A stretch of DNA of 64,000 bases from Apostichopus japonicus. Lineage: Eukaryota > Echinodermata > Holothuroidea > Aspidochirotida > Stichopodidae. The stretch is taken from assembly GCF_037975245.1 (NCBI RefSeq), contig NC_092581.1:12057303-12121302 (forward strand), written 5' to 3'. Each line of letters starts with the position of its first letter. The stretch's first letter is position 1. The position numbers were made by a program, and so were the translations under genes. Of this stretch, positions 47,466 to 59,577 are shown in pieces. The notes beneath the pieces were generated by a model, which saw only the letters and a program-made list of their open reading frames with translations, ran no database searches and had not been told where the DNA came from.

Positions 47466-47670
47466 CTCATGGTAGAATATATCAATTGGTTCTGCTGTCA
47501 CTGAGAGGACAGAATCTGCCTTGATGATGAGTGGCTTCGATTCAAAGTCAACAGTGAGGACAGAGGTTCCAGTGTCGGTGGATGGTATCCCCTTTGAGGT
47601 CACCACGGTGGTAGGGTTGGCATTGATGGATACACCGGATACATTGAGAGACTCAGTCGAGAACATCACA
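47466..47670 (-). CDS. VPS13A: VPS13A/C exon w9, groove segment
   Basis: Phase 2 to 0. Contains VLTVDFESKPLIIKADSVLS and VTAEPIDIFYHE, aligning with human ITFEINP..CIIEAEPLEIIYDA. The middle TTVVTSKGIPSTDTGTS is a low-complexity loop. ACAG acceptor, GTAAAG donor. Confidence 0.93.
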
Positions 47671-48572
47671 CTGTAAAGGAAGAAAAATGAGATCAATTAT
47701 AATTCAAGCAACAGACAAAACAGGTTTTGTGTAATTGATTTTTTATTTGATTTGATTTATTTCCATGTTCATGCATATATTACAATGTTTAAAGTGAAAA
47801 AGACATATAACAATTATTAAGAAAATGGTGGAAGGGAATTGAAGCCGAAGCTTTAACAAGAAGCCCACCGTAACAGTAACTGCATAAAACCCTGTTTTTT
47901 GTTTTGTTTTGTAGTGCCATTAAGTTATAAAGTGTATATATTTCTCATATACAATTAAAATATATTATCAAATATAAAGCATTTGGTACGGTGACTATTG
48001 GAGGTTCTATACTTGGATCCAAGGAACGGGTCAACAAAGTAGTGTAGCAATACAGCAGAATTTAATACTTCTAAAAGTTCTTCCTTTGATCAGCTTACAC
48101 TCATTCTTAGCAATCATTTTTGACATTTATGATTCAATTAATAATAGGCTATAGATAAATACATGAAATCAATCACGTTATAAGAACACAAAAAATTAAA
48201 TTCTTTCTTAAATATGATTTCAGCTTAATTGACTTATTGCATGTCCATACCCAACACTCAAATTCTAGCATAGTTATTACTGCACTCATACTCGTCCGTG
48301 TGTGGTTTTTACTCGTACTTTGGGCATTTTGGAAGCTAATATACATATTAGTGCAAGACTAAGTACCTGTACAACCTGCTAGCCTTGTACCCCTCCCTTC
48401 CAAGGGTAAATTCCATTTATATGTGTATATTCATGTTTTTGTACTTGTAACACAAGTCTACTGTCATGAGTATGTGAGGGTATGACAACTCAAACACTGA
48501 ATACAAACAAGTATATTAATAATGACAGGATAAACAAAACCCCATTGTTCTTTATTATTTATCTTCACTTAC

Positions 48573-48807
48573 ATGAGACTATTGTTCACCGGTCTCCTCT
48601 GAAATCCAAAATGGAAGTGATCAAACTCCGAGGTGAGCACCGTACCGGAATCCTTCATGAGGTTCAACTCCAACTGATGAAGTTCAAATGACAGTTTCTC
48701 CTTCACAAACTGTGGCGGTATGCCGGCGGTTTTACTGGCTCCCTGGTTGTACCCTATGCCATTGTAAATGTTGGTACGCTCCTCATCGGGTAGCTGCGAC
48801 CAAATAT
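48573..48807 (-). CDS. VPS13A: VPS13A/C exon w8, groove segment
   Basis: Phase 1 to 2. DIWSQLPDEERTNIYNGIGY matches human MLTPEEKALLYEAIGYSE. FVKEKLSFELHQLELNLMKD matches a groove beta strand followed by FDHFHFGFQRRP. CCAG acceptor, GTAAGT donor. Confidence 0.94.
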
Positions 48808-49846
48808 CTGGAAATGCATTATTTTTTTTAATGATTGAGTGATGATACCATCAGTTTATCGTTAAAAACACGTTTATTTGAAACAATTGTGATAATCATT
48901 TATTTACCAATATCTTTGGTTTATTGCTTGGCCAGTATAATATTATCATAATATTCTAATGCAGGATTCATCCATTTTCTTCTCATTGGAGAAGGGTCAC
49001 AAATTTTTAAGTACTGGCAGACTGCACAATGAAACAAAGTAACAGAAGTCATTAATATAATTTTTTTAACTTTTTTATTTAATAATTCTTGGGCATTCTA
49101 AATATTGTACACAAGTATGGATTTAACCTTAAGATAGAAAAAGGACACCATACTCTGAAATGTTATGACTGAACAAATCCCTTATGACAGTGATTGATGA
49201 CAAACACAGTGTGATCCTGATCATGTAAGCTTTAGATGATTTAAGATCTTTACATAGCGTTTACAAAGCACGTGGATAGCGCTATATAAACCTACCTGCT
49301 TCACACTTTGTAAATTTGATTTCACACATTATCTGCACTAGTTCTTGTCATATAACATACAGACACTTGATATGCTAACTTTAATGCAAACAAATAGACA
49401 AGCTTTCTCTTAAAAATATGCTGATTTGGTAACAATTATAGCACGCTATAGCTTGGAAAGTTTTGCGTCTACGGAATAGACCTACCACGGCCATAAAATG
49501 ACCTCACACTCTACAAATGAAGAAAGGAAAGGACTGCTTTACAAAACTAAATCTACTGTAAATCAGCCACTAGTTTAATCATCTCACAACCTTTCATATA
49601 TATACTATTTTCACTGTCAATTTCAATTCGTTTACCCATCCCATTTTGGGCCCATTAATTCTTGATTCATCTTGCCTTGTATATAACATAACAGGCAAGA
49701 GAGAGGTACATGAGATGACCATTGCATGTTAGTTGGTGGCAGGATAACACATCACAATTTGCATGTAACTAGCCCAAAAGCAGCTGGTTGGGTATGGCCC
49801 CAACCCTCCCCCTCCCCCCAAGAAAATATCTAGTCTATACGATTAC

Positions 49847-49982
49847 CTTCTCCTTCTTCACCCTCGCTATCATCGTCGTCATCATCGTCTTCTCCCCAGC
49901 CAAACAGTCTCGAGAAGAATCCTCTCGATGCCTCTCTCTCCTCTTTCCTCTTCTTCTCTCTTGCTGGCGCTTCTTTTGCAAA
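49847..49982 (-). CDS. VPS13A: VPS13A/C exon w7, GFF motif and acidic run
   Basis: Phase 0 to 1. A basic stretch (REKKRKEERE) precedes GFFSRLFGWG, the equivalent of human GWFSWLWSW / GGWFSGLWG. It then runs into seven aspartates and SEGEEGE. TTAG acceptor and GTAATC donor. A similar GFF-plus-acidic arrangement recurs in exon w37. Confidence 0.93.
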
Positions 49983-49999
49983 CTAACGAAGAAAATTAT

Positions 50000-50400
50000 T
50001 GATTCTGTAACATCGACGATCTAGTTCCACCAGTAGTGGGGTTTAGAAAACATTTTAATACTGCTCTATAGTAAAATCTATGAGTTTATATCCAAAATTG
50101 ATTTCAGTAATGGAAGAAACAATTATGTCAGGCAGAAAAGCCATGTCAAGGTCAGGAACAATGCAAAATGACTCTAAATTTGCAATAACCTTAAACTTGA
50201 TTCTGAAACATCAACAATCTAGTTCCACCAGTAGTGGGGTTTAGAAAATAATTTAATACTGCTATATAGTAAACTCTATCAGCTACAGTATATGCAAAAT
50301 TGCAACAACAAAAATATAATTTGAAAGGTTACATCATGCACAATAGCTAAGTCAAGGCCAGGAACATTGCAAAAATGCAAAATTTGCAACTACCTTCAAC
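50000..50400. repeat. 198-bp tandem duplication upstream of w7
   Basis: gattctg(t/a)aa at 50001 and 50199 begins two similar copies sharing ctagttccaccagtagtggg and the text around aaggtcaggaac. Abuts the w7 acceptor side. Confidence 0.85.
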
Positions 50401-51060
50401 TATGTAATGTTTTATTGACAGGAGCTTAATGATCTCATTTATACATGTAACGTACTGGTGATTGGATATTGTACTTCAATGACCGTTGAGTTACAACAGC
50501 CCTTTAATTGATGTCCCTCCTCTACCCCCTGTGGTTCTGAAATCGAATTATGTTGTTAAGTGGGCCCCGAGTGGGGAGTCGAGGAGGGAAGGGGTGGGGT
50601 ATCAAACAGAGATAAAAACTTTGCATGATCTGTGTGTGTTAGTGTGAGAGTACACCCATTCCCAAGGATACATATTCCTCATTCCACCAAGCAACCTTGT
50701 CCATTAAATAATTTTATACTCCAATATTTTATGTACAATTACATACTTTGTAGACTTTATATTGGATATGAGGGTATTTACATATTTTTGTACGCTTTAA
50801 TATTTTGTAGACACACTTTATATTTTTGTTCATCTTTATATTGTGAGTACATTTTCATATTTTTGTACATTTTATAGGAATGTTTTCATATCTATGTATA
50901 TTATTTTACTTCTTTATGTTGTTTACATTTTTTCATGTTTTGAGCTAATGTTATCAACCAATTTCCATTGTATTTTTATATGATTGGCTAAATAAATATC
51001 TAGCTATCTATTAAGAAAATTTTCTAAATGTGACAGTATGCTCTCCATTCCAATTTTAAA

Positions 51061-51195
51061 ACCAATGGGAAGGTCATTAACAAACATACATCACTTCACT
51101 GATATTATTACATGAGAGTTCACTATATCCACCAATGGGAAGGTCATGAGCAAACATATCCCTTCACTGATATTATTACATTAGAGTTCACTTCT
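51061..51195. repeat. 70-bp direct duplication near w6 donor
   Basis: accaatgggaaggtcat at 51061 and 51131 begins two copies that both contain cttcactgatattattac and gagttcact. Noncoding. Confidence 0.85.
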
Positions 51196-51211
51196 CTGTA
51201 AACCTACTCAC

Positions 51212-51446
51212 CTGCCGTCTGGTTTTCTGTCTGCCGATGATGATGCTCGTTACATCCAGCCCATCCTCCAGAGTCTGTATCTCCTCCTCCAGAGACGAGG
51301 GGACGTTATCTCCGTTCTCCTTGATGGTCAACATCTCCTTGTACTTCTCTTTGTACTTTCTGTACAAAATCTGGTGGTTTTCGATCTTTGTGGCCGACCA
51401 GGGACGAATGTGTTCCTCCAATACAGCGGTGTAGGCAAACTTCCAC
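51212..51446 (-). CDS. VPS13A: VPS13A/C exon w6, WW/charged helix
   Basis: Phase 2 to 0. With w5 it restores the conserved WWKFAYTAVLEEHIR (human WWAYAIHGVLEV), then a charged helix HQILYRKYKEKYKEML and LEEEIQTLEDGLDVTSIIIG (human LEELEKTLDVFNITIA). This marks the end of the N-terminal module. TTAAG acceptor, GTGAGT donor. A 70-bp direct duplication lies just beyond the donor. Confidence 0.96.
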
Positions 51447-52333
51447 CTTAATGTGATAAATGAAGACGGGTAGGTATGTTCTAAAATATCTAATAAAGCT
51501 AAGATCGGTGAATGCTTCCGATGGTGAGAATGGTTCTAACATGACAAGATCGTATCCGAAGTAAGATACTAGAAATGAAACATCATATTGATGTCAAAGG
51601 TTCAAGGTCAAAGGTTGTGCAAGTTTGGGTTACTTTTACTGTAGGAACAATACATTGTTTTCCCATTTGAAATGGTCTTCTAAGAGTCATGAATTACAAA
51701 ATACTGTTAACTTTAGATATTTAGAATATTTAACTTTAGAATAAGAACTTGAAAAGGAAAAAAAAGGAAATGGAAAAAAAGAAGAGATGGGGGGGGGGCA
51801 GGGTCTTGTAGGTTTAAATCCTAGCTGGACAATTTGTTTACTTTGCATGAATAATTCATGATATTGTCATTCGAAATGATTTTGTTTAATGTTGTTTACC
51901 CCCAGTGCTTTTAGATGTGTTTATGTAAAACAAGAGCTTTGTGGAAAATTATACTTCAAACTATTGCTATTCAAAATACTATTCGCAGAAGAAATTAAGT
52001 GAATTAAGAATTAAGAAATTTTAAGTGAAATAGAAAGTAAAAATGCAAATGGTCAACACTATTATGCTAAATATGCTAAACTGTCAGATAATGGTCAGGC
52101 AAGTTCAAATTTCAAGAAGCATTTTATGTACCACTCTACAAGCAGTTAATGAAACATTGAGATATTTCATTGGATATAATATTAGTAATCCTGAACTTGT
52201 GGGAATAGTTTGAAAGATCATAGCTTCTAAGAATTTAGTTGGAATAACTTCTAGCAATATTTTAGTCTGCTAAAGAGAACAAAATGCTGCAGATCTTTGA
52301 GTAATAAAAACGGCTCAATTTTTTTTTTTTTAC

Positions 52334-52568
52334 CAAGTTTTGATGTTCCCGCTGACAGGGACGTTCGGTCTGTATTTCTGGTATCGTTCTCTCCGGCCCA
52401 TGAGTTGGAAGGATTCCAGTATATCAATAGTACAGAGATACTGACTCCTGGACAGGGACATCGACACCACCTGCGTGATGATATCCAGCAGAATCTCAGG
52501 GCTATTGTAGTGAGCCGACGCATTCTTGTCAAAGACAAAGTGAGCTTCCGTTGACAAAGGGTGGAGCA
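52334..52568 (-). CDS. VPS13A: VPS13A/C exon w5, N-terminal region
   Basis: Phase 1 to 2, about 78 codons. Reads LLHPLSTEAHFVFDKNAS then LSRSQYLCTIDILESFQLM and RYQKYRPNVPV, aligning with human FVFRPISANAKLVMN, FNKPQYFSIMELLESVDMM and YRKFKPDVPL. ATTCAG acceptor and GTAAAA donor; the last codon (Trp) is split with w6. Confidence 0.95.
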
Positions 52569-52844
52569 CTGAATAAAAGACGAGAGGAAGAAATGGATGA
52601 ACTTTAATCGTGACTTTTTGGACAAAATGTAAGGATTTGGCAAAAACTATCCACACCACTTGATGACATTTACAAACAAATTAAACAACATCCTTCATTC
52701 TACCTGAGAAATCTATTAAACAGATTAGTGCCATTGCCAATGCTCCTAATTAGTTGGTTATCCATGTTTTGCTCCTCTGGTATTTGTTAAGTGACCCCAG
52801 CATTCACCTTGATCTTCTTGCCGACCATTCAGTGGCAAGCTGTG

Positions 52845-53035
52845 TTTTGGCCTGGGGAAGAGATCTATGTGGAAGAGGTATCCCCTCCCTGGGGAAAAGG
52901 ATCTAGCAAGGAGGTATCACCCTCCCTGGGAAAGGATCTAGTGGGAGGTGGTATCCCCTCCTTGGGGAAGGGATCTAGCAGAGGAGGCATCACCCTCTCT
53001 GGGAAGGATCTAGGGGGCGGTGGTTTCCCCTCCAC
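52845..53035. repeat. degenerate ~45-bp G+C-richer tandem repeat
   Basis: Four imperfect units of the type gaggtatcccctccctggggaa..ggatcta in the intron between w4 and w5. Confidence 0.8.
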
Positions 53036-53536
53036 TATTGAGAAATTTTGATATCAATATTTGATATGCTAACGGGTGATTGGTTGTAACATGCTGTCAT
53101 GGATTCAGGGACAAACTATCAATACGTTAACAGTGCAGCTGATATGATACAAAATTAAATTTAATGCAAAATATGCAAATTCATAGGAAAATATCTTGGA
53201 AAATCCAAATCTATATAGGAATGTGCCTCTGAGGAATATTTCTACTATGATGGAGATACCGTATGTGAACACTAACAAATTTTGCCTTCTTCGGCCACCC
53301 TGAAAAAAAAATTGTTAAGACAAAAAACACTGCATTGTTACTGGAATCAGTATGAAAAAGAACAAAAAGTTGATTTAAAAAAAAATTATGCCGAAGACCT
53401 CCATTTTTAGCTCCAGGAACTAAATCTAAAAAAGTCATTAAAGAAAGAGACCGCATTTGAAATTCTTGGAAAAGTCATTACTCCACGCCATCGACAAAAT
53501 GTAATATGGAAGAAGATGGATACAATGTATACTTAC

Positions 53537-53681
53537 GGTAGTCGAGTTTATCTCCATTGATCTGCTGAGATGTAATGGAATCCTTCATGAGTTCTCTCCA
53601 AACGTTTGAGTTGACATAGGATTTGACTTTTTGGTCGACGGTGGGATTGAGATACGCAGAGACTCCGCTTAGTTGAGCCAG
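53537..53681 (-). CDS. VPS13A: VPS13A/C exon w4, N-terminal region
   Basis: Phase 0 to 1. Begins LAQLSGVSAYLNPTVDQKVK, the counterpart of human KLIRLDNLFAYWNVKSQ. Followed by VWRELMKDSITSQQ, a more divergent loop. GACAG acceptor, GTAAGT donor. Confidence 0.92.
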
Positions 53682-54011
53682 CTGTCGGGGAAAATGGAGA
53701 AAAGGCGAGATGATCTGAAACCGCATTGCTCGTCATAATTTGTTTGTCAAAGTAGGATACTGTTTCAATACTGAAAATGCCATAATAATGAAACTTGTTT
53801 AGGATGACTGGTCACATTTCAGTTTAAGCAATAAAGAAATGTAACAATTAGTAGGTTCTCTGCACACTTTTTTTACTTTTTGTACAATTTAATCAGGCAT
53901 TATAAATCATCATCGTCAAAGGGGGCATAATTGTGAAAATATTCAGGTATATTGAGATTTTCTTTTTTCTTTCTGCCTAGCCAACCCTACATGAACATAT
54001 TGTACACACAC

Positions 54012-54125
54012 CAAAAAAAAAAAAAAAAAAAAAAGTATGGAATTCCTTTCTTTGAGTTTAAATTTGTTTTTTCTTCTGCAAGATTCCTATTCATAGAAAC
54101 AATACAAATTTTTTTTTTTTTTTTT
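54012..54125. repeat. poly-A and poly-T runs in inverted order
   Basis: A run of over 20 A residues starts at 54012 and a run of about 17 T residues ends near 54125. They could pair over an 80-nt loop. Confidence 0.8.
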
Positions 54126-54451
54126 GTCTTTGTTCTTTGGAAACATTCTTTCACCGGAGTACAAGGAACTTGAAGCAAGACACTCTTGTGTGATAACGTC
54201 GTAAATGTTACTTATTGATGCCTCTCATTAGTTATTCTTTAAGGTGAATTAAAAACCATGGAATAGGGCTTCACCTTGGTTTCTTCAGTTCATCATTTTA
54301 GCTGTCAAATTGCTGTTGGACAGGTTTCCAATCACCAAGCCTATCTTTATCTAGCATTAAGTTATGTAATGCGCTATGACTGCATGCTAAAAGTTCACCC
54401 ACCACTTAAGGCAAGATAAAGAAGGATATCAAAATCATGTGATATCCCTAC

Positions 54452-54511
54452 CTTATGCATTACTGTTGCCGATGCATCAAGCTGTGTGATAGTCCAATTT
54501 TCATCTGTGGT
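54452..54511 (-). CDS. VPS13A: VPS13A/C exon w3, chorein domain
   Basis: 20 codons, phase 0 to 0: TTDENWTITQLDASATVMHK, aligning with human TTDQYWVPCLHDETEKLVRK. CACAG acceptor, GTAGGG donor. The 3.2-kb intron upstream shows no missing exon, because the alignment is continuous. Confidence 0.93.
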
Positions 54512-57500
54512 CTGTGCCGGGAGAAAGAATAAGAAAGCAAAAAAAGAAAAATGAAAAAGAAATTTGATTGCAAATATCAATCATCATCCTCTTGCAAGGC
54601 CATCTATGAAATTTATCGATGAATCTGCTTATCTGTTAAAGCGGCTTTCTGCCTCGGGTCGCCATTTCTGTCGAGTATTTACCCGAAGCGAGTAGATTCA
54701 ATTTCCTACAATCTGCCATCCGACGAGGGATAACGGGGTTGATTCAATTCTGGATATTTTGTTTACCCAGACTATCCAGACACTTATACTTTATAGTAGT
54801 ATCAATTTTCATGTACTAAGCAAAATTGGAAAAATGTTTGAAAATTTACCTCATATTTTGAAAATACTGAACAATCTATTCATAGTTCTATTAGGCTGCT
54901 TTAATCTGTGAAGAATTGAACCTAAATGGAAACAGATGGCTATTGTACATCGCCAGGCTTTATTGTAATTAAAATACAAAAGACAAAAAAAATATCAGAA
55001 ACCATTTACTGGTTGCATTTATATCTTTATTCTTGAATTAATATTGAAAGTAAAATTTATTTATTAGCTAGAAAATGAGAAACATTTTTGTAATTTTTAT
55101 CATAAATTTATATTTATCTCCCAAACAGCTTTCTTTCTGTTAATTTTATATGATTTATTGATATGGGTTACCTTTGACATTTACAGTATCAGTTTCACAC
55201 TCTCCAAGCTCAGGAACCCAACCGATAAATACCTCTGTAGGTTTGACAACATTCACCATTAAACACGGAGGGCATTCGGTTATGGAAAGTACGATGGAAA
55301 TATTAAATAAGGCAAACTATCCTTGCTTCATTAAATATGAAGAAAAGCTGCACATGATTGCATTTTATATTAAAATATTAATTGTTGAAATTGATGAGAC
55401 ATGTCAAGGCAACCAAAACATCAAACTAAATTGAATCTCGTACCACATTGGTCTAGTTCAACTAGATTTGGTAATACAACAAGTATCGGAAAATACAATT
55501 CTGTCGAAACGCTGATTATGATCTTTGGTGAGCAGTTGAGAAATATAAAGGGTTTCTTTGAGTAAAGTTGCAGTAATCATGACCAATTAAAAACTCATTA
55601 GTGCACAATTTACTTTCCCATTATAAAGTAATGTATAATCATATGAAAGAGAAATGGTAAAGGTTGAGATCGCTTCTCTATTAATAGAACTTATGCGTTA
55701 TGTAATAACACCGTAGGTTAGATCATCAAAACCTATAGATGTGAACTTTTCCCCTCCTTTTGTGTCTATACAAGTATCCTTGGAAGTTAAACTTAAGATG
55801 AAAATTAAACATCTTACACAAATATTGCATTTCGATACAGCCTTGGAAGTTTGAGTATATGATAAATATTAAAGAAAGCATGTCAAATTGCATCACAATT
55901 CAAGGAAAAATCTATATTTACACGGTTTACAAAAGGAAAGCGAAGTTATTGAAAAGATAAAAGAAAGCAAAAGATGACGTCACTAGACTCCCTACTGTAA
56001 TCCATTTCCTTGCGTTAATGAAAGGCTTACCTGGGAATAAAATTAATCAATTTCAGACAACTACGATGGGAGTTAGAAACGAGATATTAAAGATATGGTT
56101 TTTCACCTACAGTAGCAAGTGCATGTAGAATATTTTTGTTGTTCTTAGAAAGGAGTCAAATTGTCCGTCATGGGATTATAATTATTTTTTTTGGAAGCAA
56201 ACTTTGTGACCAGTATTGACCGTTTAGATATTTTGTGCCCAAGGCATCTGCATTAATATTAATGGTGTTTTCTTCTTTTTATTCTTGTTGAATTTGCTAC
56301 AATCTGGTGGTATATAGTACTCTAGTTATAGAAAAGGAAAGAAAAAGGTAGCCGCTCAACAAATTCTCTGTTACTTTTTATAATCCACCAACATTAAGAA
56401 CAGGCACAAACTCCACAAGTTTGCAAATGACATAATAACTCTGTGTGGGCAAAATTTGTGGTCCTGTATGAAACTTAAATTGAATGTGCAAATAAGAGCA
56501 ATTAAATACTTGTTGCTGCATACTTTCCTTTTTAAGTTTGAGGCTGAGGGGATATCCAACAATGTGTACATGTGTGTGCCACGGCTTGGACAGAATTCCA
56601 CAAAGTAAGAAAATCCCAAATGGTAGAATTCAGAAGGTGAAGAAAGTGGATGGGGGAGAGGTGTCCTGGGAAGACGGATTTTCAGGACTGGGCTGTACTA
56701 GAATGTTACCAATTTCATGGGTTAGGTACTAGATGGGACAGTGCACATGTGGATTAGAGACTGGTAAAGAGAGGAGCAAATTAAAATGAACTAATTTAAC
56801 TGAGAATACTCTCCGATTAAGGAACATTCAAGAACTTTTAATAAATAAACTGCATATAGATCTCTGTTTGGTATGAGGCATATCAAACAATGTGTAAAAT
56901 GATATAACACAGAGTGAGGTTTGGGGTAGTTTGTGCCACTATATGATGTCACTGATTGTGCGTGAACCCTTCGCACATTTTTAGGAAATTGCTGAAAGTC
57001 ATCAGTCGTGACTTATAACAAAGGAATAAAGACTTTTTTGGAGCAGTGGGGAGGGGTGGTGCAGTGTTTGGGTTTGGTCCTCACTGGCCAGATAAACAGA
57101 GATAGGTTAACTAGTTTCTCAAACAAAAGCCATGGGGTAAGACTTTCAGGTTGGTTCTTCGACCAAGTTAACAATTGTTCCAAATGACGCCAAGTTAGAA
57201 AACTCGCAAACTGTAGACTTTGAAGGTTGTTTTTCAAATTGGACAATCTCTGAAGTATAGGGTATAAGGGACGCATTGGTAAAAGATGTAGGCTATAAGG
57301 GAGGCAGTGCTAAAAGGTGTAGGCTATAAGGGACGCAGTGCTAAAAGGTGTAGGCTATAAGGGACGCAGTGCTAAAAGGTAACTGGATGTCTGGGTTGGG
57401 TAGATAATAATAATAATAATTATAATAATAATAATAATCATGGTGATTTATAAATGTGCCCATATCCACCCGGAAGGGTGCTCAAGGCCTCGTGGGAGAG

Positions 57501-57676
57501 AGAGAGAAAAGAAAGCAAGAAAACGAATGAACAATGGAATTATTGGTTAACATTGATGAATGCTTGACGCATTGATGGAAGAGGGCTTCATGTTAGATAG
57601 GAGACAGAAAAGAGAGGAGTTGAAACACAACGTAGCTCAAAACGCATCTTTCAACAAAAATCATAGAATTACTGAC
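54512..57676. other. intron between w2 and w3
   Basis: 3.2 kb. Apart from the 31-bp repeat at 57255-57382 and an ATA/TAATAA microsatellite at 57402-57437 I see nothing recognisable. The protein alignment is continuous across it, so no exon is missing. Confidence 0.8.
57255..57382. repeat. 31-bp tandem repeat, about four copies
   Basis: ggctataaggg(a/g)cgcagtgctaaaaggtgta repeats every 31 bp (ggctataa at 57291, 57322 and 57353; a variant at 57261). Confidence 0.9.
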
Positions 57677-57775
57677 CTGAGCGGACAAACTGTCCAACAT
57701 GACCCCAGCGGCGAGGGTGTGACCAGGGTTAGAGTAGCTGTCTTCATAGCGGATATGGATCTTGCTGACGTTGAC
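57677..57775 (-). CDS. VPS13A: VPS13A/C exon w2, chorein domain IHIRYED
   Basis: 33 codons, phase 0 to 0. It contains KIHIRYEDSYSNPGHTLAAG, the most diagnostic VPS13 chorein motif (human SSIHIRYEDDITN..PLSFG). The AAGV..LDSL stretch corresponds to human SFGISLQNLS. CACAG acceptor and GTCAGT donor. Joins directly to w1 and w3 without loss of conserved sequence. Confidence 0.95.
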
Positions 57776-58678
57776 CTGTGGAGACGAGATGTGTGAAATG
57801 AAAATAGGTTATCTGCTTCTCTGATGAACCATTCCAGTGTTTCTAAAAGGAAAAGGAGGTCTAATTTTAGAAGTCATCAGTGACAGTAGGGTTGATTTCA
57901 AGTGTAAACAAAAAATTAAAAATTGACATTTGTAGTTTTTTCATCAACATGTTTTTGAGTACAGTCAACTTGAAGCAAGTCTAAAAATATAACGTTTAGC
58001 ATTGACATCAAAATGGCAGTCTTATGCTATTTTGACAAAGAGCAACAATGGAGAAATTGACACTGCTTCTGTTCAAACAAGGACAGTATAGAAAATGTTC
58101 TCCATTTGTGACATCCCAATCGTTGGTCAATTTATTATAAAAAAAAAATTCAAAATTTTGCAATTCAGCAAGAGATCAAGTTATCAAGGTTTGGCATAAG
58201 ACCAATGTATATCTTTCTACTTCCTCATAACTTTACCTTCAATCGCTTACAATTCCTTTGCTCAGATAAATCATTTAAAATATTTAAAATCCAACTTACA
58301 ACAGTAACACAAAACCAAAAACAAGATGCTCATGCAAACTGCAGGCAATTTCTGCTGGTATATATGGTAATGCCTAGGTAATCCGATTTATAAACAGAGC
58401 TGAATCAACGTGGTGGGGGGGGGGGGGCTCTTGTGAATATTATACGACAGCCAACCAAAACTTCATTCAAGATGCTATAAAAAATTTGATAAATCATTCA
58501 CTTTCTGATTTTTTTTTTATATATTATCTGTTTTGTGATTGTTCTTATTACGTAGTGCTGTATTTATATGATTTCCTTGTTGCTTCTTTTAATCACTGTT
58601 ATTTCCATTCTATTGTCTCAGGTATTTAAATTGTCTATTTTCATTGCTTTATCTATTATCCTTTGACATCATACTTAC

Positions 58679-58737
58679 CTGAATATTATTTACAATAGTA
58701 ACAGTCAGTCGTTCAATAAATGATAAATCATCAGCAT
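58679..58737 (-). CDS. VPS13A: VPS13A/C exon w1, chorein domain (most 5' exon seen)
   Basis: Encodes SFIERLTVTIVNNIQ, matching the helix before the conserved IHIRYED strand of the chorein domain (human FAEKLVTQIIKNLQ). A CAG acceptor is on the right and GTAAG donor on the left. It enters with two bases of a split codon and leaves in phase 0. The initiator and about 110 residues must lie beyond 64000, since no exon fitting FLGDYV, GIWGG or PWKNLY could be found above 58737. Confidence 0.9.
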
Positions 58738-59577
58738 CTGTTAAACAAATAAAAAGAAAAGAAAAGAGAAAAAGAAAAAGAAATGAGGAAGAAATGGGGA
58801 AAACTATTTTCACCGTATGCTGTCATGATTTCGCCCCCTCCTACCTCACCCCCAAATAAAGTCCCTTCTTGATCCTTTCTTTTCTTCAAAACTTCTCCTG
58901 GAAGCCCACTACAATATTAAAAACTCATTATATAAAAAATGCACCTGTCTTTAAACAAAACTTCGTCTTCATTCTATTTCCACAGATAATGTGATGTTAT
59001 CCAGCATACGACAGCCGAGATTGATTGGTTGCTACGGTTACCTTCAGGCTGTGACAAAGCGCCAGTTAATGTAGTCTGCCTGATTGTCAGTATGTCTGAG
59101 TGAAGGAGCATAGAGCCTGCACCTATACACATGGATAGGTCTCCAAGGCTTTCACAACGGCCGATATTCCACGACAACTCTCGACGACGCATAATTCCCG
59201 CCAAGACGAAGGATCAACATTCATCGTTGAGGACATGGAATCGAGTTAAAGCAGTTCATGAACATTCATGAAGTACTGCATCACGCTTTAGTGTTCGTCA
59301 GATTCCATTCAAGGCGTTAAAAGGTCTTTCGAAGGCTCAGAGAAGTCTAAGCAAATCCCAAATGGTATAGCCCCCTGGCATGAGTGTTAAAAGCTGTCTC
59401 CAAAATGTGCTAAGAGTTTTCTTAGCTCAATAGGGAGTAACATTTTTCAATACTAGCATCTCTGTCACAACAGGTTTTTATAAGGTGGAAGGTTGAATTT
59501 ACTTCTTCCTTCCAAAGAAAGTACCTTTTGGTATTCTTATCCACATATAGGCAGTCTATTTAGACACTAACTAAAAG

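Larger units (their letters stand above)
360..58737 (-). other. VPS13A: VPS13A/VPS13C-type gene, 55 exons in window, both ends outside
   Basis: This is the span of the coding exons. VPS13 proteins are rod-shaped bridges that move phospholipids between membranes at organelle contact sites (ER with mitochondria, lipid droplets or endolysosomes). The 55 exons named w1-w55 here are all bounded by AG/GT, and phases agree at every junction. They encode about 2,837 residues: chorein domain (w1-w6), extended lipid groove (w7-w35), acidic linker (w36-w37) and VAB/SHR-BD adaptor-binding region (w38-w54). Human VPS13A is about 3,170 residues, so roughly 110 N-terminal and several hundred C-terminal residues lie outside. 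VPS13A and VPS13C appear to be vertebrate paralogues; an invertebrate A/C-type gene is co-orthologous to both, so the symbol is a convenience. VPS13D is unlikely: there is no UBA region and the motifs are A/C-like. Family assignment is very secure; individual boundaries are inferred by phase and homology. Confidence 0.96.

Noticed and set aside
49686-49846. Extension of exon w7 past its donor
   Set aside because: GTAATC donor keeps frame with w8 (EGED|IWSQL), whereas the extension runs into intron-like sequence.
360-58737. VPS13D or VPS13B as the identity
   Set aside because: Conserved stretches (IHIRYED, LPFWPG, FSLDTVGS, SPYWIVNK, WVSYMDGLQR) follow A/C; no ubiquitin-associated region or B-specific features.
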